DNA of 64,000 nucleotides from Tetramitus jugosus (lineage: Eukaryota; Heterolobosea; Eutetramitea; Acrasida; Vahlkampfiidae), in the NCBI GenBank assembly GCA_937625935.1, contig OW569375.1:372001-436000 (forward strand), in the 5' to 3' direction. This document shows, piece by piece, positions 10,152 through 21,094 of this stretch (positions within the stretch are counted from its first letter, which is position 1; each line of letters begins with the position of its first letter). Under the pieces are notes generated by a model, which worked only from the letters and a program-made list of their open reading frames with translations, was not told where the DNA came from and did no database searches. The position numbers were made by a program, and so were the translations under genes.

Positions 10152-11108
10152 ATGAGTTCCTCCTCAACATCATCAACAACAACAACAACAATACAAAAAT
10201 ATGTGCCCACACGTGAAGTGTACACAATTGTCAATGAAGAAGCCAACAAGCGTCAACTAGAGCTATTGAACGAAACGGAACAATCCAAATTGGAAAAATT
10301 GAGTCAAGCATTGAGCTCTGACTTCCCACATGACATCAAAGACAAGGTAACACTTGTTCGTTTTCTCAAGGCTCGAAAATGGGATGTCGACAAGAGTGAA
10401 ACCATGTTTCGCAATCGAATGAAATGGATCTCAGAGTACAAACCACACAGAATCACACAAGACGAAATACGACCCTGTTCCGAAGCAGGAAAAGCTTTTT
10501 TTTATGGTAGGGATAAGCTAGGTCGGCCCATTCTCATTATTCGTGCATCTTGTCATCGTCACGGTGATAATCTCGACATGTTTTACAAGTATTTTGTGTA
10601 CTTGAGTGAGTTGGGTCAATTGATGGCACCGAACCCACCGCACAACTCGTACTTGATTGTGTATGATCGAGCGGGTAGCAATCGAAAAAATTTTGATCCA
10701 AAAGGCGCTCTAAAAATGATTTCGTTGGGTGATTATTATCCAGAGATGATTGGTAGTGCATGTGTGACTCAACCCAATTTTCTTTATCAAATGTTGTTTA
10801 ATGCGTCAAAAGCGTTCATGGATCCAGTCACCATTAGTAAGATTCATTTGTTTAGTACAAAAAAGGATGAAATGTTGAAACAGTGGTTAGAATTGGTGGG
10901 TGACAAGAGTCAAGTGTTGCCTGATATGGGTGGAAATGCGTCTCAGAGTCCATTGCAACACTATCCTCCAACGGTGCCCGACAAGTTTGTCTCAAAGTTT
11001 TATGTGACTCTGGGCGGAAAGGAAGAAGATGTTTCGGATGATGGAAGTGCATCGTTGGAAGATGATCTTTCACGTCCGCTCGATGGTGCCGAGGATGATT
11101 TGGATTGA
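10152..11108 (+). CDS. CRAL-TRIO (Sec14-like) lipid-transfer protein
   Basis: Single exon, 318 residues. After a Ser/Thr run, residues about 45-95 form the CRAL-TRIO N-terminal helical domain (LVRFLKARKWDVDKSETMFRN). Residues about 105-265 form the lipid-binding domain, with the conserved FYGRDKLGRPILIIRA, the YLIVYDRAGSNRKNFD strand and the YYPEMIGSACVTQPNFLYQM block. In that block Sec14 relatives have YPE-x2-G. The C terminus is acidic with many Ser/Asp. The family carries phosphatidylinositol, phosphatidylcholine or other lipids between membranes and primes phosphoinositide synthesis; the ligand is not predictable here. Confidence 0.92.
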   Translation: MSSSSTSSTTTTTIQKYVPTREVYTIVNEEANKRQLELLNETEQSKLEKLSQALSSDFPHDIKDKVTLVRFLKARKWDVDKSETMFRNRMKWISEYKPHRITQDEIRPCSEAGKAFFYGRDKLGRPILIIRASCHRHGDNLDMFYKYFVYLSELGQLMAPNPPHNSYLIVYDRAGSNRKNFDPKGALKMISLGDYYPEMIGSACVTQPNFLYQMLFNASKAFMDPVTISKIHLFSTKKDEMLKQWLELVGDKSQVLPDMGGNASQSPLQHYPPTVPDKFVSKFYVTLGGKEEDVSDDGSASLEDDLSRPLDGAEDDLD

Positions 11109-11735
11109 GAGTCTGTCTGACTTGGTTTTGGATTGGTTTTTTGCGTTGAGTAAAGTGCTCGCGTTATTAAACATCTTCTACTACATAAAAGAACAAACAA
11201 CCCTTCACAATTGTATCCGGATGATATCGTCAGACGAGTATTCTCCTCGCAACTATCACATTTCTGAGCATGTGCGGCCGAAAAGAGTTTAGTGCACCTC
11301 AGGAATGGATTGATACACACGCATTTGAATCATCCTAGCGGAAAGAGGAAGATTGGCACATCAGATGAAGCTTGATACTCATTCATCGAGTGTCGCGTCG
11401 CCGGTGATTTTACACACAAGGCGCGAGTCATTTTCCGGAGTTGATGCCCAAAGTTCTCCTTTGATCCTTTTTCAATGAAGGACACTCGAATATCCGATGA
11501 CACTTGAAGTGCAAAGGACGTGACATCCTACTCGTTCCATTCAGCAGACCAAAACTTGTCATTAAATTCTCGATTCGTTCCAACCAAACAAGTACTATCC
11601 TTGCTGAAAGGAGCATTGCCCTATACGCACCCCCATGATCCACCATCTTCATGATCCTCACAACATCTTTCCACACATTTCCATCTTCACAAACCAACAC
11701 ACAAGCGAGTACCCACCAGATTTAAAAGAGTATAA
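11109..11735. other. Intergenic region
   Basis: 627 bases. Minus-strand open frames (11428-11700, 11658-11957) lack protein-like features and the latter overlaps the following gene. I see no repeat or RNA gene. Confidence 0.45.
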
Positions 11736-13907
11736 ATGACCATGACTTCTACTCCTACCAGTCCCATTGATCACATACCTTGCGTACTGGACAACAACAA
11801 CAATAGTATTGGTTGTAGTCACCAACCCATTTCTCCCAGTAAAGAAAAGAAGAATCTCGTCGCACACAATCGAAGACCTCACCATCACCACCAGACAAAG
11901 AAGAAGAGACCTCTGACGTCCCCTATTCGAACACCAGTACGAAAGCTCTTTGGTCATAATGACTGTAGCACACCTGCGACGACACCTACGACACCATCAA
12001 GTAGCAGTGATTGTTATGATTCGAGGTCACCTTACACTCCAATAGTGTCTTTCTCGCCACAAGACCTCATTCATCATCATCACCAGTGTGCAGATGATCA
12101 TCACAACCATTTGAACAGCAACAACAACAATAGTGAATGTCAGCAGAGCAATGAAGACTGTACAGCTCGGAATTTAGAGCTCGTATTGGATCAAATGACC
12201 ATTTATAATCACAGAAATAGAATTTCAGTGTCAGAGCTATGTCGTCGCTGGTGCTCCATTGCTCCCGATCACAAAATTCTATTGGTGTTTTTGCGATTCT
12301 TTGAGTGCACATTCTGTCAAGCTACGATTGCGAAAATTGCCGCCAATTTTAGCATGCTTCTACAGATGAACACGATTCCTGTGCTTGTTCATCAAGAGGA
12401 TGAGAGCTACGGAACAGAGTACTTTTCAAACAATGATGCTAGTGGTAGTGGCGGTGCGAGTGCATTGAAAAACTATCAACCCATTGTTCAACACTTGTAT
12501 CGCGTGTCTAACAACACGGTATCACAAGAGGCCAACCTCAATACCTACCATTTCTTTGGATTGGGTAAACAATCGCTGTGGGATGCTCCCATTCAGATCC
12601 AGAAGCGTCAAAAGCACTTGATGAAGCAAGGATTTCAACCCTATAGGCCATGGATGTCTCAAAAACTAAGTTATGCTTTCAGAATGCCTGGTATGCTTGT
12701 TTTAGAGATGGATCACACATTTGATCACACTCAGAGTCATGTCAGAGTGTGTAACCAGTTCAAGTACACGACCGTAGCAGACAATCCGAATCTGATGCGG
12801 TTGATCACTGTGACACCACTTGCTCAAGAACCCACACTTGCTCCCAATAGCAGTGACAGTAATAGCAGCTGTAGTGAAGACAGTTCAGATGATGAGTTAT
12901 CTGAGGTCGTATTGGACTATGATAGCAATGATGAGGATTATGATGTCAGTTGCTATGGATTAAGTTCCATGAGCGGTGATAGAACATTTCCAACCACAAA
13001 GAAAGAGACTGAGTTTCAAGTAGGAGAAAACAGTCATGATTGTCACAGCAGTACGATAGAGATTGAAGACAAGGACTTCATGTTCCGAAGTACGAGTCAA
13101 CTCTTGCTATTGAGTGAACTAGCACTGAATGGAATGTCTGGTGATGAGATTAGGCGACTAACTCTTGTGGATCCCTACAGTGACCTCTCTGAGACTGTCA
13201 AAGAAAAGAACAACAAAAAGGCGATGCGTCGTAAGCGACTCAATCGTTTCTTTTTCATCTGTGGTGCCGAGGAATGTTCCACTCCTCTCGAGAATTCGAA
13301 CAGTAGTAGTAGCAGCGGAGGCAGTTTTCTATCTCGAATCTCAAAAAGACTATCAAAGACATCACTATTGGAACAATCAAGAGGCAGTCTCTCTCCTCGG
13401 TCTCCTCGGTCACCGGTCTCACCTTGTGACAAAAACCAAACATCTGGTATGGCAAGTCCTAGTCTTGATGCCAGAGAACTTGAACTATCGTTTAATATCA
13501 CTGTCAAGCACATCATATCGAATGAAGAAACTAAAAAGTACTTCAAAATCTTCTGTGCAGAAGAAGCATCCATTGAGAATGTATTCTTCTTGGAGGCTGT
13601 AGACATCTACAACCACGCAGTAGGGATGCAACAGGACAACATTGCATCAAATCTGGCCATTCAAATTATGGAGACATTCCTGGACGAGCACAGTTCAGGC
13701 TCCAATGAACTTAACATCACTCAAAGCATCATTAATCAAATAAGGACAAAGTTTGAAGAATCAGGGCCTGTAGCTGATCTATTCAAGGATGCCGAGACTG
13801 AAGTATTGGTGAATCAGTTGAGAGACACACTCACTAGATTCAAAAATCGTCCAGAGTTCGTCACCGTGGTTCAACTATTAATGCGGGATGGATTGGATTT
13901 CTTGTAG
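11736..13907 (+). CDS. Peroxiredoxin-like (AhpC/TSA-2 type) domain fused to an RGS domain
   Basis: Single exon, 723 residues. Residues 1-145 are disordered (Thr/Pro/His/Asn). Residues about 150-360 look like the thioredoxin-fold PRXL2/AhpC-TSA_2 family: the strand LLVFLRFFECTFCQATIAKI carries a C-x-x-C pair (Cys191 and Cys194). It is followed by the VLVHQEDE strand, and further on come blocks such as KQGFQPYRPWMSQKLSYAFRMPGM. A Ser/Asp-rich linker runs to about residue 580. From about 583 to 723 an RGS domain is clear (FNITVKHIISNEETKKYFKI, EEASIENVFFLEAVDIY, FEESGPVADLFKDAETEVL). RGS domains speed GTP hydrolysis on G-alpha subunits. The fusion suggests redox-coupled control of G-protein signalling, which is inference. 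See findings. Confidence 0.85.
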   Translation: MTMTSTPTSPIDHIPCVLDNNNNSIGCSHQPISPSKEKKNLVAHNRRPHHHHQTKKKRPLTSPIRTPVRKLFGHNDCSTPATTPTTPSSSSDCYDSRSPYTPIVSFSPQDLIHHHHQCADDHHNHLNSNNNNSECQQSNEDCTARNLELVLDQMTIYNHRNRISVSELCRRWCSIAPDHKILLVFLRFFECTFCQATIAKIAANFSMLLQMNTIPVLVHQEDESYGTEYFSNNDASGSGGASALKNYQPIVQHLYRVSNNTVSQEANLNTYHFFGLGKQSLWDAPIQIQKRQKHLMKQGFQPYRPWMSQKLSYAFRMPGMLVLEMDHTFDHTQSHVRVCNQFKYTTVADNPNLMRLITVTPLAQEPTLAPNSSDSNSSCSEDSSDDELSEVVLDYDSNDEDYDVSCYGLSSMSGDRTFPTTKKETEFQVGENSHDCHSSTIEIEDKDFMFRSTSQLLLLSELALNGMSGDEIRRLTLVDPYSDLSETVKEKNNKKAMRRKRLNRFFFICGAEECSTPLENSNSSSSSGGSFLSRISKRLSKTSLLEQSRGSLSPRSPRSPVSPCDKNQTSGMASPSLDARELELSFNITVKHIISNEETKKYFKIFCAEEASIENVFFLEAVDIYNHAVGMQQDNIASNLAIQIMETFLDEHSSGSNELNITQSIINQIRTKFEESGPVADLFKDAETEVLVNQLRDTLTRFKNRPEFVTVVQLLMRDGLDFL

Positions 13908-14298
13908 TTCCTCCTGCAATAAACTTGATCGGTCGAAGAATTTGAAACAAATACCCATCTTTTCCATTCTGGATTTTGGATAGCATCAGTTGAACGTTGA
14001 CTGTAGTCCTGAGAGATCCTCGACACAGGTTGACCAACCCAGGTAAAAAAAAGATAAAATTGGTTGCGGCAAAAATTGAACCGAATGTTATCTGATCGTG
14101 TATTAGGTGCTCCACATATTCATATCCTTTTCAAGGTCATCACATTCCTGAACAAGGATTGATTCTTGCGTAATACAATTGCGCAGTGAGGTGTTAATCT
14201 ATTTTAGATAGAATGCCTAGAATGTTAGTTTTCAAGCAAGAAGGTGCCAGAAAACCACAAGCCAAACCAACCCGAGAGAAACCAATACAACCAATACA
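13908..14298. other. Intergenic region
   Basis: 391 bases between two plus-strand genes. No supported feature. It ends in an A/C-rich leader next to the ATG at 14299. Confidence 0.45.
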
Positions 14299-15258
14299 AT
14301 GGGACTGTCACTTGCCAGTAGAATACTGAACGAAGATCTATTCGTCTCTTATCTCTGGGACAATAGCAGCAGCAAGGGTAACAAGATGATCTCTGATGAT
14401 ACATCATCAGAGAAACAAAAGAGTAACATGCATGACACAAGTTGTAAAGTTGAAGACAATTCTTCAACACCGCCATCAACAATCAAAGATACCAGCAATC
14501 ACAAAATTCTAGGTGCGAACAACTCAGTGTCATCAGTCAACTCCTGCGAACTTTCCAAGAATGAACCATTTCCCTGCATAAGTTCAAACAATGATGATCA
14601 CCTAGAGAACCTCAATAACAACGACACCAATCAAAAAAAGACATCCACGATTAATAACTGTTTTGTGAAACCAAGGAGAAGCCTCTCCACATGCCGGTTT
14701 ACCTCCAGACTCTCTGACGAACCAGACGACCAACTGCCAATGAAAGCTCAGATTTCACCATCACCAGAACCACACGAGGAAAGGTCTCCTCGTGCTGATG
14801 AAGATATTGATGGTTCCAATTTTGCATCAGCGCTTCAACCCATCATACGCAAGCAACTACTGACCGAAACGTGTAGCTTGGCCAAATCCTCTCAACGCCA
14901 ATACCCCACTTCGTCCACAATGAGCGACGAGGTGAGGCAGTTGCGAAAGGTTCTCAGTGAATACAAATTCCCGGTGCGTCGGTGCAGTGAAGAATATGAC
15001 ACTGAAGAGATGATCAATGAATCTTCTGACTATGAACAATACTATCGAAAGAGCTATTGTCATGTATCCGATGAAGAACAACCAGAACCCCCATCAAGAA
15101 AATCTTCACGGCGAAGCAGCTCCTCCACTAGATACTCCTCCATGAGCTCTCCTTGCTCAAGGAAGGGGAGCATCCGATATTCACAAGAGTGGGAAGAGGA
15201 TTATGGAAGTAAACATAATTCTCTGTGTCGTGATCCCACATTTGTCTATGCTACCTAG
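14299..15258 (+). CDS. Hypothetical disordered Ser-rich protein
   Basis: Single exon, 319 residues, no recognised domain. The first 20 residues (GLSLASRILNEDLFVSYLW) could form a short amphipathic helix; the rest is polar and low in hydrophobics. Two Arg/Ser clusters stand out (PRRSLSTCRFTSRLSDEP and the C-terminal RKSSRRSSSSTRYSS region). These are likely sites for basophilic kinases such as PKA-type enzymes. The mix of RxxS motifs and acidic stretches suggests a regulatory scaffold or kinase substrate, but nothing defines a function. It lies between the RGS fusion gene and INTS8, all on the same strand. Confidence 0.6.
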   Translation: MGLSLASRILNEDLFVSYLWDNSSSKGNKMISDDTSSEKQKSNMHDTSCKVEDNSSTPPSTIKDTSNHKILGANNSVSSVNSCELSKNEPFPCISSNNDDHLENLNNNDTNQKKTSTINNCFVKPRRSLSTCRFTSRLSDEPDDQLPMKAQISPSPEPHEERSPRADEDIDGSNFASALQPIIRKQLLTETCSLAKSSQRQYPTSSTMSDEVRQLRKVLSEYKFPVRRCSEEYDTEEMINESSDYEQYYRKSYCHVSDEEQPEPPSRKSSRRSSSSTRYSSMSSPCSRKGSIRYSQEWEEDYGSKHNSLCRDPTFVYAT

Positions 15259-15429
15259 TGTAGTGTCCTGGAACCCAATATAAAAATTAAGCTAAGCTCT
15301 CCCTTAAGCATTGAACTACTTTGAGAGGCTCTCATCATCAAAAAACAAAAAAAGTTCCTGTGTGAATGAATCGATCACCACAGCAGAAAAAAACAACATA
15401 AAATTGATCACCACAGCATCAAAGCACAA

Positions 15430-18400
15430 ATGATGTTTCTCTCACCTTCCTCACCACAAAATCAACCACGGCCAAACACCATCAGAAGATCACAGAACAA
15501 CAATGACGAAGAAAATGATGATGAAATGAATGGCAATGGTGATCACGACTCAAATCAAGACCAAACCAAAACATGGTTCGATTTCTTTGTTCATCCAACT
15601 CAATTAGAACCACACGTACGTTGCATCAATTGACGCTTTTCATGTTGTTTTTTTCATTCTTCTCATCATGATATGAATGATGAATCTGACACTCGTCTCT
15701 ATTAGCTTTTACAACAAGAACAACAACAAGAAGTGTTGAAACCAACACCTAGTGAACTCTTGTCTGATTTTTTGCATCAGATTGATAAGACTGAGCAACA
15801 ACATTCTGAACTGTTGAATTCCATTGCAAATTCACAAACAAGCGCCAATACGCCCACTTCCTCTCCCTCTACACCTACTACTACTTCAACTACTACTGGC
15901 ACAACAATAAGTGCGAATAGTAGTAGTAGTAGTGGTAGCTCAACGATAGATGCAAGTGTTGATCAATCACCAGTGATTAGTGAAGCCAATCAAACATTGA
16001 TTACAGAGCTAATGAATCGATTGAATCGATTGTATCACTTGTGTTGTATCATTGTTGAAAAGTGTCATTATTCGTTGCATCAATTGACAAAATTAGTACC
16101 TGTTCATAATCAGAAAAAGTTACTGTTGAAACTCATGGAACATGGCAGTAGTGATAGTAGTAGTAGTGGTGAGAGTGGTGGAGATGGAGTGACGACGACG
16201 ACAATAACAACAGTGGAAAGTGGAAAAAATTGTGACATGTACAGTGTCATGTTTCATGTGTGGATATTGAAGGCGATATTGGGTGGTAGTAGTGGTAGTG
16301 GTATTGGCACTGCTAGTCATCGTATCATGGTTCGTAGTGGTGTTGGTAGTGGCAGTAGTAGTAGTAGTAGTGATTCACCTGGAAATGTGATGAATCATGT
16401 GATGAATCCAAAGCATGAACTCTCCTGTTTAACGACATCTGTGAATAAGAACGTGGCGATTACTGCGGAAAAGGAAGAAGAAGGAGTTGACGGCAAAGAA
16501 TCGTCGGTGATGACTGTAGCCTATGATTTGAATCATATTGGAGAGAATTCTGTCATGTACTTGGAAGGATGGATGAAAAACAATGAAACAACGAATGATG
16601 ACGATGCATCATCGTTTCAGGTGCGTGAAAATGTTGATATGAGTGTGATGATTGATATCGAAGAGATGACTGATCTCATGGCACAATTCTATTTTCGCAT
16701 TGAGCAATTCTCGAGAGCCAAACAATTGTTTTCATTGTTGTTGAATCGGATTGAATCCAAGTCGAAGAAGAAGCCCAGTAGCGGTGCTGACGTATGGAGT
16801 CAAAAACATGTGCAATTGATCAAGAGCATGATGAGCGCGTGTGATTGTATCATGAGAAGCGAGAGCGCACCGAATTTGGACCAGTATCGATTGTTGAAGC
16901 GCATAGAAACTGTGCTCGAGAGTATTGAATCAGGAGCGATCAATGCCAACTCTTACAGTGCAACCAATAGTTTATCATCGAGTGAGTTGATTGATTGTTT
17001 GTTGATGGATAATGTTGTCAACGCACTCTCACTCAATTACAGAGAACAATTGTTGTTGACTCAATATGTGTCGTTGCGAAGCGAGTCCGAATTGCGCAAC
17101 AAGGTTATTGGATGTAACATTGTGAAACATTTAATGAGCATACTCGGTCCTGCCTCTGCCACTGAACGCAACGAAGGGAGTGATGAGAGTGCACAATGGG
17201 AACAATATGTCACTTCATCCAAGCATCTGTCTAAATCGAACTTTATTTTGGCGTATGCTGTTAGTTATGCGGAGATGACATTGACCAGGCTACCGAACAG
17301 CAGTAATAGTTGGCGGACGAAGTTTGGTCAATTTATGATCCGTGCTGCCGAACTGGTTGGTGATGCTTTCAGCTTTGCCGTTCTGCTCTATTCTGCACCA
17401 GAGATTGAGAAGGCATCCAAGTGTGATCGATCATCATTAGAGAAACAATTGAACGACACCACTTCGGTTCACTTTTTGCAATTGAAAAAGTTTTTTGAGG
17501 GATTCAATATGGCCGAATGCACAAAATTTGAACCAATTCCCAAGAAGGTGTTTGAGACTGTTCAATCCAAGGTAGCAAGATTGGATCAAAGCGCTGCTAC
17601 GGACACTGATCGAAACATCTCGTCTACACGAAAGAGAAAATTCTCTGCTCTCGTTGAAGATCAGCACTACTTGGTATCCAAGCAAAAGAAGAGAACAGAA
17701 TCCGTACCTACAGAATTATATGTGCCCTATTTGTTGCACAGTGCACGTCAGCGTCTGTTCAATAGCAGCACAATTGATCCACTATCGTACAATCACGCAG
17801 CTCTATTGTTGCATGATGCCCTCTCTGATTTGAATCAACAAGAGGAAATGCACCACCGCACTGTTAAATTCGATCGTTCATACGAGTACGATGTCATTTT
17901 GGTCAATTTGGCTCACAAGAAATCACCAGCGTCTTCTCACAATGTGTTCAGTAGACCACCAACAGAGGGAACACCCATTAACATGGAGGAGTATGAGAAG
18001 CTTATGACTTTGTTGCAAGCAGATCGAAACAGCACCAATAGCTCAAGTATGGCATTTACCTATGAAGATGATAATCCACTCGAACAATCAGGCAATATCG
18101 TTCTGCCTCCGTTGCCCTTCTTGACTGAATTGTTGCGCTTGTTGGTTCATTTGGACGACTGGATGTTCATCAGGGATTATTTCAGTGTTCTGAGGGGCAA
18201 CGTGAGCAACAAGCAGTCACAATTGGGTGTCTTCTTCGAGTTTGTGATGCTGTTGCAAAATCTATACGAGTTTTCATTCGCGGATCAATCTTCAGACAAC
18301 TACCTCGAAGATATTAGAGACCTAACATTTGACATGATTCACAACTTACAGAGTAGCGGTAGTGTTGATTCTCATGGAGCTTCCTCGAAAGAACAGAAGA

Positions 18401-19263
18401 ACAACTTTTATTCTGTTATGGGTGCTCAGAATATGCGCTTCCAATTGCAAATGGCTTCTATTCTATCGTTTGCCCTTTGTTGCTTGAGGCGCTCGGGAAA
18501 CAAGGACATCGCCATCCGGGGTCACTACACTGATCTAGCTGAGTGTGTCTTTTCGAGCGATGTCCGCACCAACACCCCAGGTCATATATTGCCCGTGTGG
18601 AAGGGAAAGGAGCGAATGATTGATGATGCTGTGCATGATATGCTAAAGTACGTTTTGCAACAATTAGTCGATCATTACAGCGATGAACTGTGCAGCGAAG
18701 TGTCCAATGGTCACTACTATTACTTTACTCTGGGAGATTTGTGCTTTGAGAAGAAACAGTTCACTCAATGCCTTAAACATTATCTTCAAATAGGTCAAGA
18801 GCTATTGGATCGAGATCGAACTCCTCAACAAGTATTCGCCATCTATTCAGCTCATGCGTTGCATCCAATGATTCACTCATTGAGCATGCTTGGTGAATAT
18901 ACTGCCGCGTTTGCCTTGCACCAGTTCCTCCCCATTGTGACCAGCAATACCGCACAACAGCAAGACAACCCAGAACCACGCATCTTGGGATATGACAAGA
19001 GGGCTTTCACTGAACTCAGAGCTTTCAACGAAGTCGATAAGAAATGGCTGCTCTACTTCTGGGACCTCACATACATTGAACTGTTGGTGTTTATCGAGCA
19101 TGAGAAATCAGACAATGAGAATGAGAAGTTGCTGCTGCAGCACATACAAAGGAAGGAGATGAACACGAACAATCCACCTGCATTGAGAAGGATCTTTGTT
19201 GAACGATTGCAGCTGGAACTACTCCAGAAATTGTACGAACATGTCACAAGCAAGCAAGATTGA
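15430..19263 (+). CDS. INTS8: Integrator complex subunit 8 (INTS8) homologue
   Basis: Exons 15430-15615 and 15706-19263, joined in phase 0 over a 90-nt GTACGT...TAG intron, give 1247 residues (human INTS8 is about 995). The join restores the INTS8 N-terminal signature: TWFDFFVHPTQLEPHLLQ... followed by PTPSELLSDFLHQIDK, matching the animal CWFEFLL...LEKHL...P.PVQLIVQFLEQ pattern. The C-terminal 250 residues align by eye with the TPR-like end of animal INTS8 (KQFTQCLKHYLQIGQELLDR, LLYFWDLTYIELLVFIEHEK, LELLQKLYEHV). Ser/Thr/Gly homopolymer inserts (about residues 100-230) account for the extra length. INTS8 helps recruit PP2A to Integrator, which cleaves nascent snRNA and attenuates mRNA transcription. 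The assignment from these two ends is strong; the middle is divergent. Confidence 0.82.
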
Positions 19264-19307
19264 GAGCTGAAGAATAAACTCAGCTGCTAATGTAATTAAG
19301 TATATAT

Positions 19308-20765
19308 TTAGAACAAAACAGCCTTCAGTTGTGCTTGCCATGACTTGTACTTGGTGAGAGTATAGTCACCAACTTCAGACAGAGTGGCCAGAGCCTTCTC
19401 CAAATCTTGAATCGTGTGAGCGGCGCTGACACAGAAACGGACACGAGATTCAATAATCTCCGTGGCAGGACTACCCACGACAACAATGGCCAATCCTCTC
19501 TTGAGTGATTCACGAGAGAAACCAGGCATCTTGGCAGGATTGTACAACATGATAATCATGACAGGTGAATCCTCATCACCAACCACCTCAAATCCAATCT
19601 TTCTCAATCCTTCTCTGAAAAAGTTGGCATTCTCCTTCAATCTTGCCAACTTTTGCTTTCCAATATCCGTTCCGTCTTCTCCCGTGATAACCTTGAATGC
19701 AGACAATGCTTGTTGAGCGCATGGAATAGGCATCGTAGACGAATAGATGGATCCGAACGAAGTATCCTTCAAATAAGCAATCAACTGCTTCGAGGATGCA
19801 ATATAGCCTCCGACAGAGCCAAAACTCTTGGTAAATGTACCCATGAGAATATCGACATCATTTGGATCGACACAACAATGTTCGCACACTCCTCTACCAG
19901 TCTTTCCGATCGCACCAATCGAATGAGCCTCATCCACATACAGGTAACACTTGTACTTTTTCTTGATGCGCACCACTTCTTCCAAATGAACAATCTCGCC
20001 CTCCATGGAATAAATTCCCTCTACAATAATGATAATCTTTTTCCATGGTCGATGGGTTCTTGGCTGACCCTCAATAATCGAACTTCTCACCACACTCTCC
20101 AAACTCTTCATATTATTGTGCTTAAAAACACTGACTTTGGCCCCACTGCTTCTTGCTCCACTGACAATTGAAGCATGATTCAATTCGTCACTAATAATCA
20201 AGCATCCCTTGCCTGCCAATGCAGGAATCACTGTAGAATTGGTTGCATAACCCATACCAAACACCATAGAGTCCTCCTTGCCTACAAATCGAGCGACATA
20301 CTGCTCCAATTCATAATGAACAGAAGTGTAACCGTACTCTGTGCTTGGTGAACAAGCATTGACACCAAACTGATCCAATTTTTGAAAAACGTCTTCCGTC
20401 ACGTGTTTTGGATTCTCTGCAAAGCCCAAGTAGTTGTAACTGGCAAGATTGAAGCAATTAATGCTATTTTCAGTGAGTTCCAGAGTCTTGTTATAATCCT
20501 TGGATGTTCTCTCAATGACATCAATGTAGGCACCAGGTGATGACCGAATAGGTCGATTCCAACAGTCTTGAATACGAGTGTACATTCTTCTCTGATAAAA
20601 ATCTTCAAAGAGTTTAATGAGTGGGGCGTAGCCTGGTGGTGTGACCTTGTCTGGTTCAGAGACGAACCTTCGATAGAAATCACGCAAGTGACCAAATATC
20701 ATCAACAGTGCATAGTTGAGATAGGTTGTGACAATGGTTAATGTGGAGACATCACAGTTGGTCAT
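19308..20765 (-). CDS. SPTLC2: Serine palmitoyltransferase subunit 2 (LCB2/SPTLC2)
   Basis: 485 residues from the ATG at 20765. The frame stays open 87 codons upstream, but that part looks like leader and has a poor fit to the family. The N-terminal membrane segment and LRDFYRR block match LCB2, as do WNRPIRSSPGAYIDVIER and the NLASYNYLGFAEN strand. The pyridoxal-phosphate lysine lies in GTFTKSFGSVGG, the LCB2 hallmark; LCB1 lacks it. YVDEAHSIGAIGKTGRG supplies the cofactor aspartate and histidine. The enzyme condenses serine with palmitoyl-CoA to 3-ketosphinganine in the ER, the first step of sphingolipid synthesis, as a heterodimer with LCB1. It converges with INTS8 (44 bases between stops). 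Confidence 0.95.
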   Translation of the reverse strand: MTNCDVSTLTIVTTYLNYALLMIFGHLRDFYRRFVSEPDKVTPPGYAPLIKLFEDFYQRRMYTRIQDCWNRPIRSSPGAYIDVIERTSKDYNKTLELTENSINCFNLASYNYLGFAENPKHVTEDVFQKLDQFGVNACSPSTEYGYTSVHYELEQYVARFVGKEDSMVFGMGYATNSTVIPALAGKGCLIISDELNHASIVSGARSSGAKVSVFKHNNMKSLESVVRSSIIEGQPRTHRPWKKIIIIVEGIYSMEGEIVHLEEVVRIKKKYKCYLYVDEAHSIGAIGKTGRGVCEHCCVDPNDVDILMGTFTKSFGSVGGYIASSKQLIAYLKDTSFGSIYSSTMPIPCAQQALSAFKVITGEDGTDIGKQKLARLKENANFFREGLRKIGFEVVGDEDSPVMIIMLYNPAKMPGFSRESLKRGLAIVVVGSPATEIIESRVRFCVSAAHTIQDLEKALATLSEVGDYTLTKYKSWQAQLKAVLF

Positions 20766-21094
20766 TTTGTTTGTTGTTGTTGTTGTTTTATGTGTGTATG
20801 TGTGCTGATTGAGTTGTTGCTTTGCTTTCTTTGTATCAGAGTGGACCACGCTTTGAGAGCTTTTTGTCTCTGGGAGATATTTTGCTTGGCGGCAAAAATA
20901 AAAAATGCTCCGAAGTAAGCGTTGGAGCAAGTAGCTGTTGGCGGTATGAGGGAAAAAGGGCTTTTGGGGTAGTGGAGCGAGACTTGCGCGGGAAGCCGGA
21001 CAGCACAAGCAAATGATGATCCGCACAGCTGTTGTGTTTGGTTGACTGGCCGAGTGAGATCCTAAGCGTTATCGTAAAGTGCTGGCGTTGTTGT
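20766..21094. other. Region between LCB2 start and SDR stop
   Basis: 329 bases. It contains the long open leader in frame with LCB2, poly-T/G tracts (GTTGTTGTTGTT) next to the start, and a TTTGCCGC site (minus strand, 20889-20896). No separate gene is seen. Confidence 0.4.

Noticed and set aside
11428-11957. Overlapping minus-strand frames before the RGS fusion gene
   Set aside because: One overlaps its coding start and neither shows family signatures.
20766-21026. 87-codon N-terminal extension of LCB2
   Set aside because: Open but leader-like sequence; the family match begins soon after the ATG at 20765.
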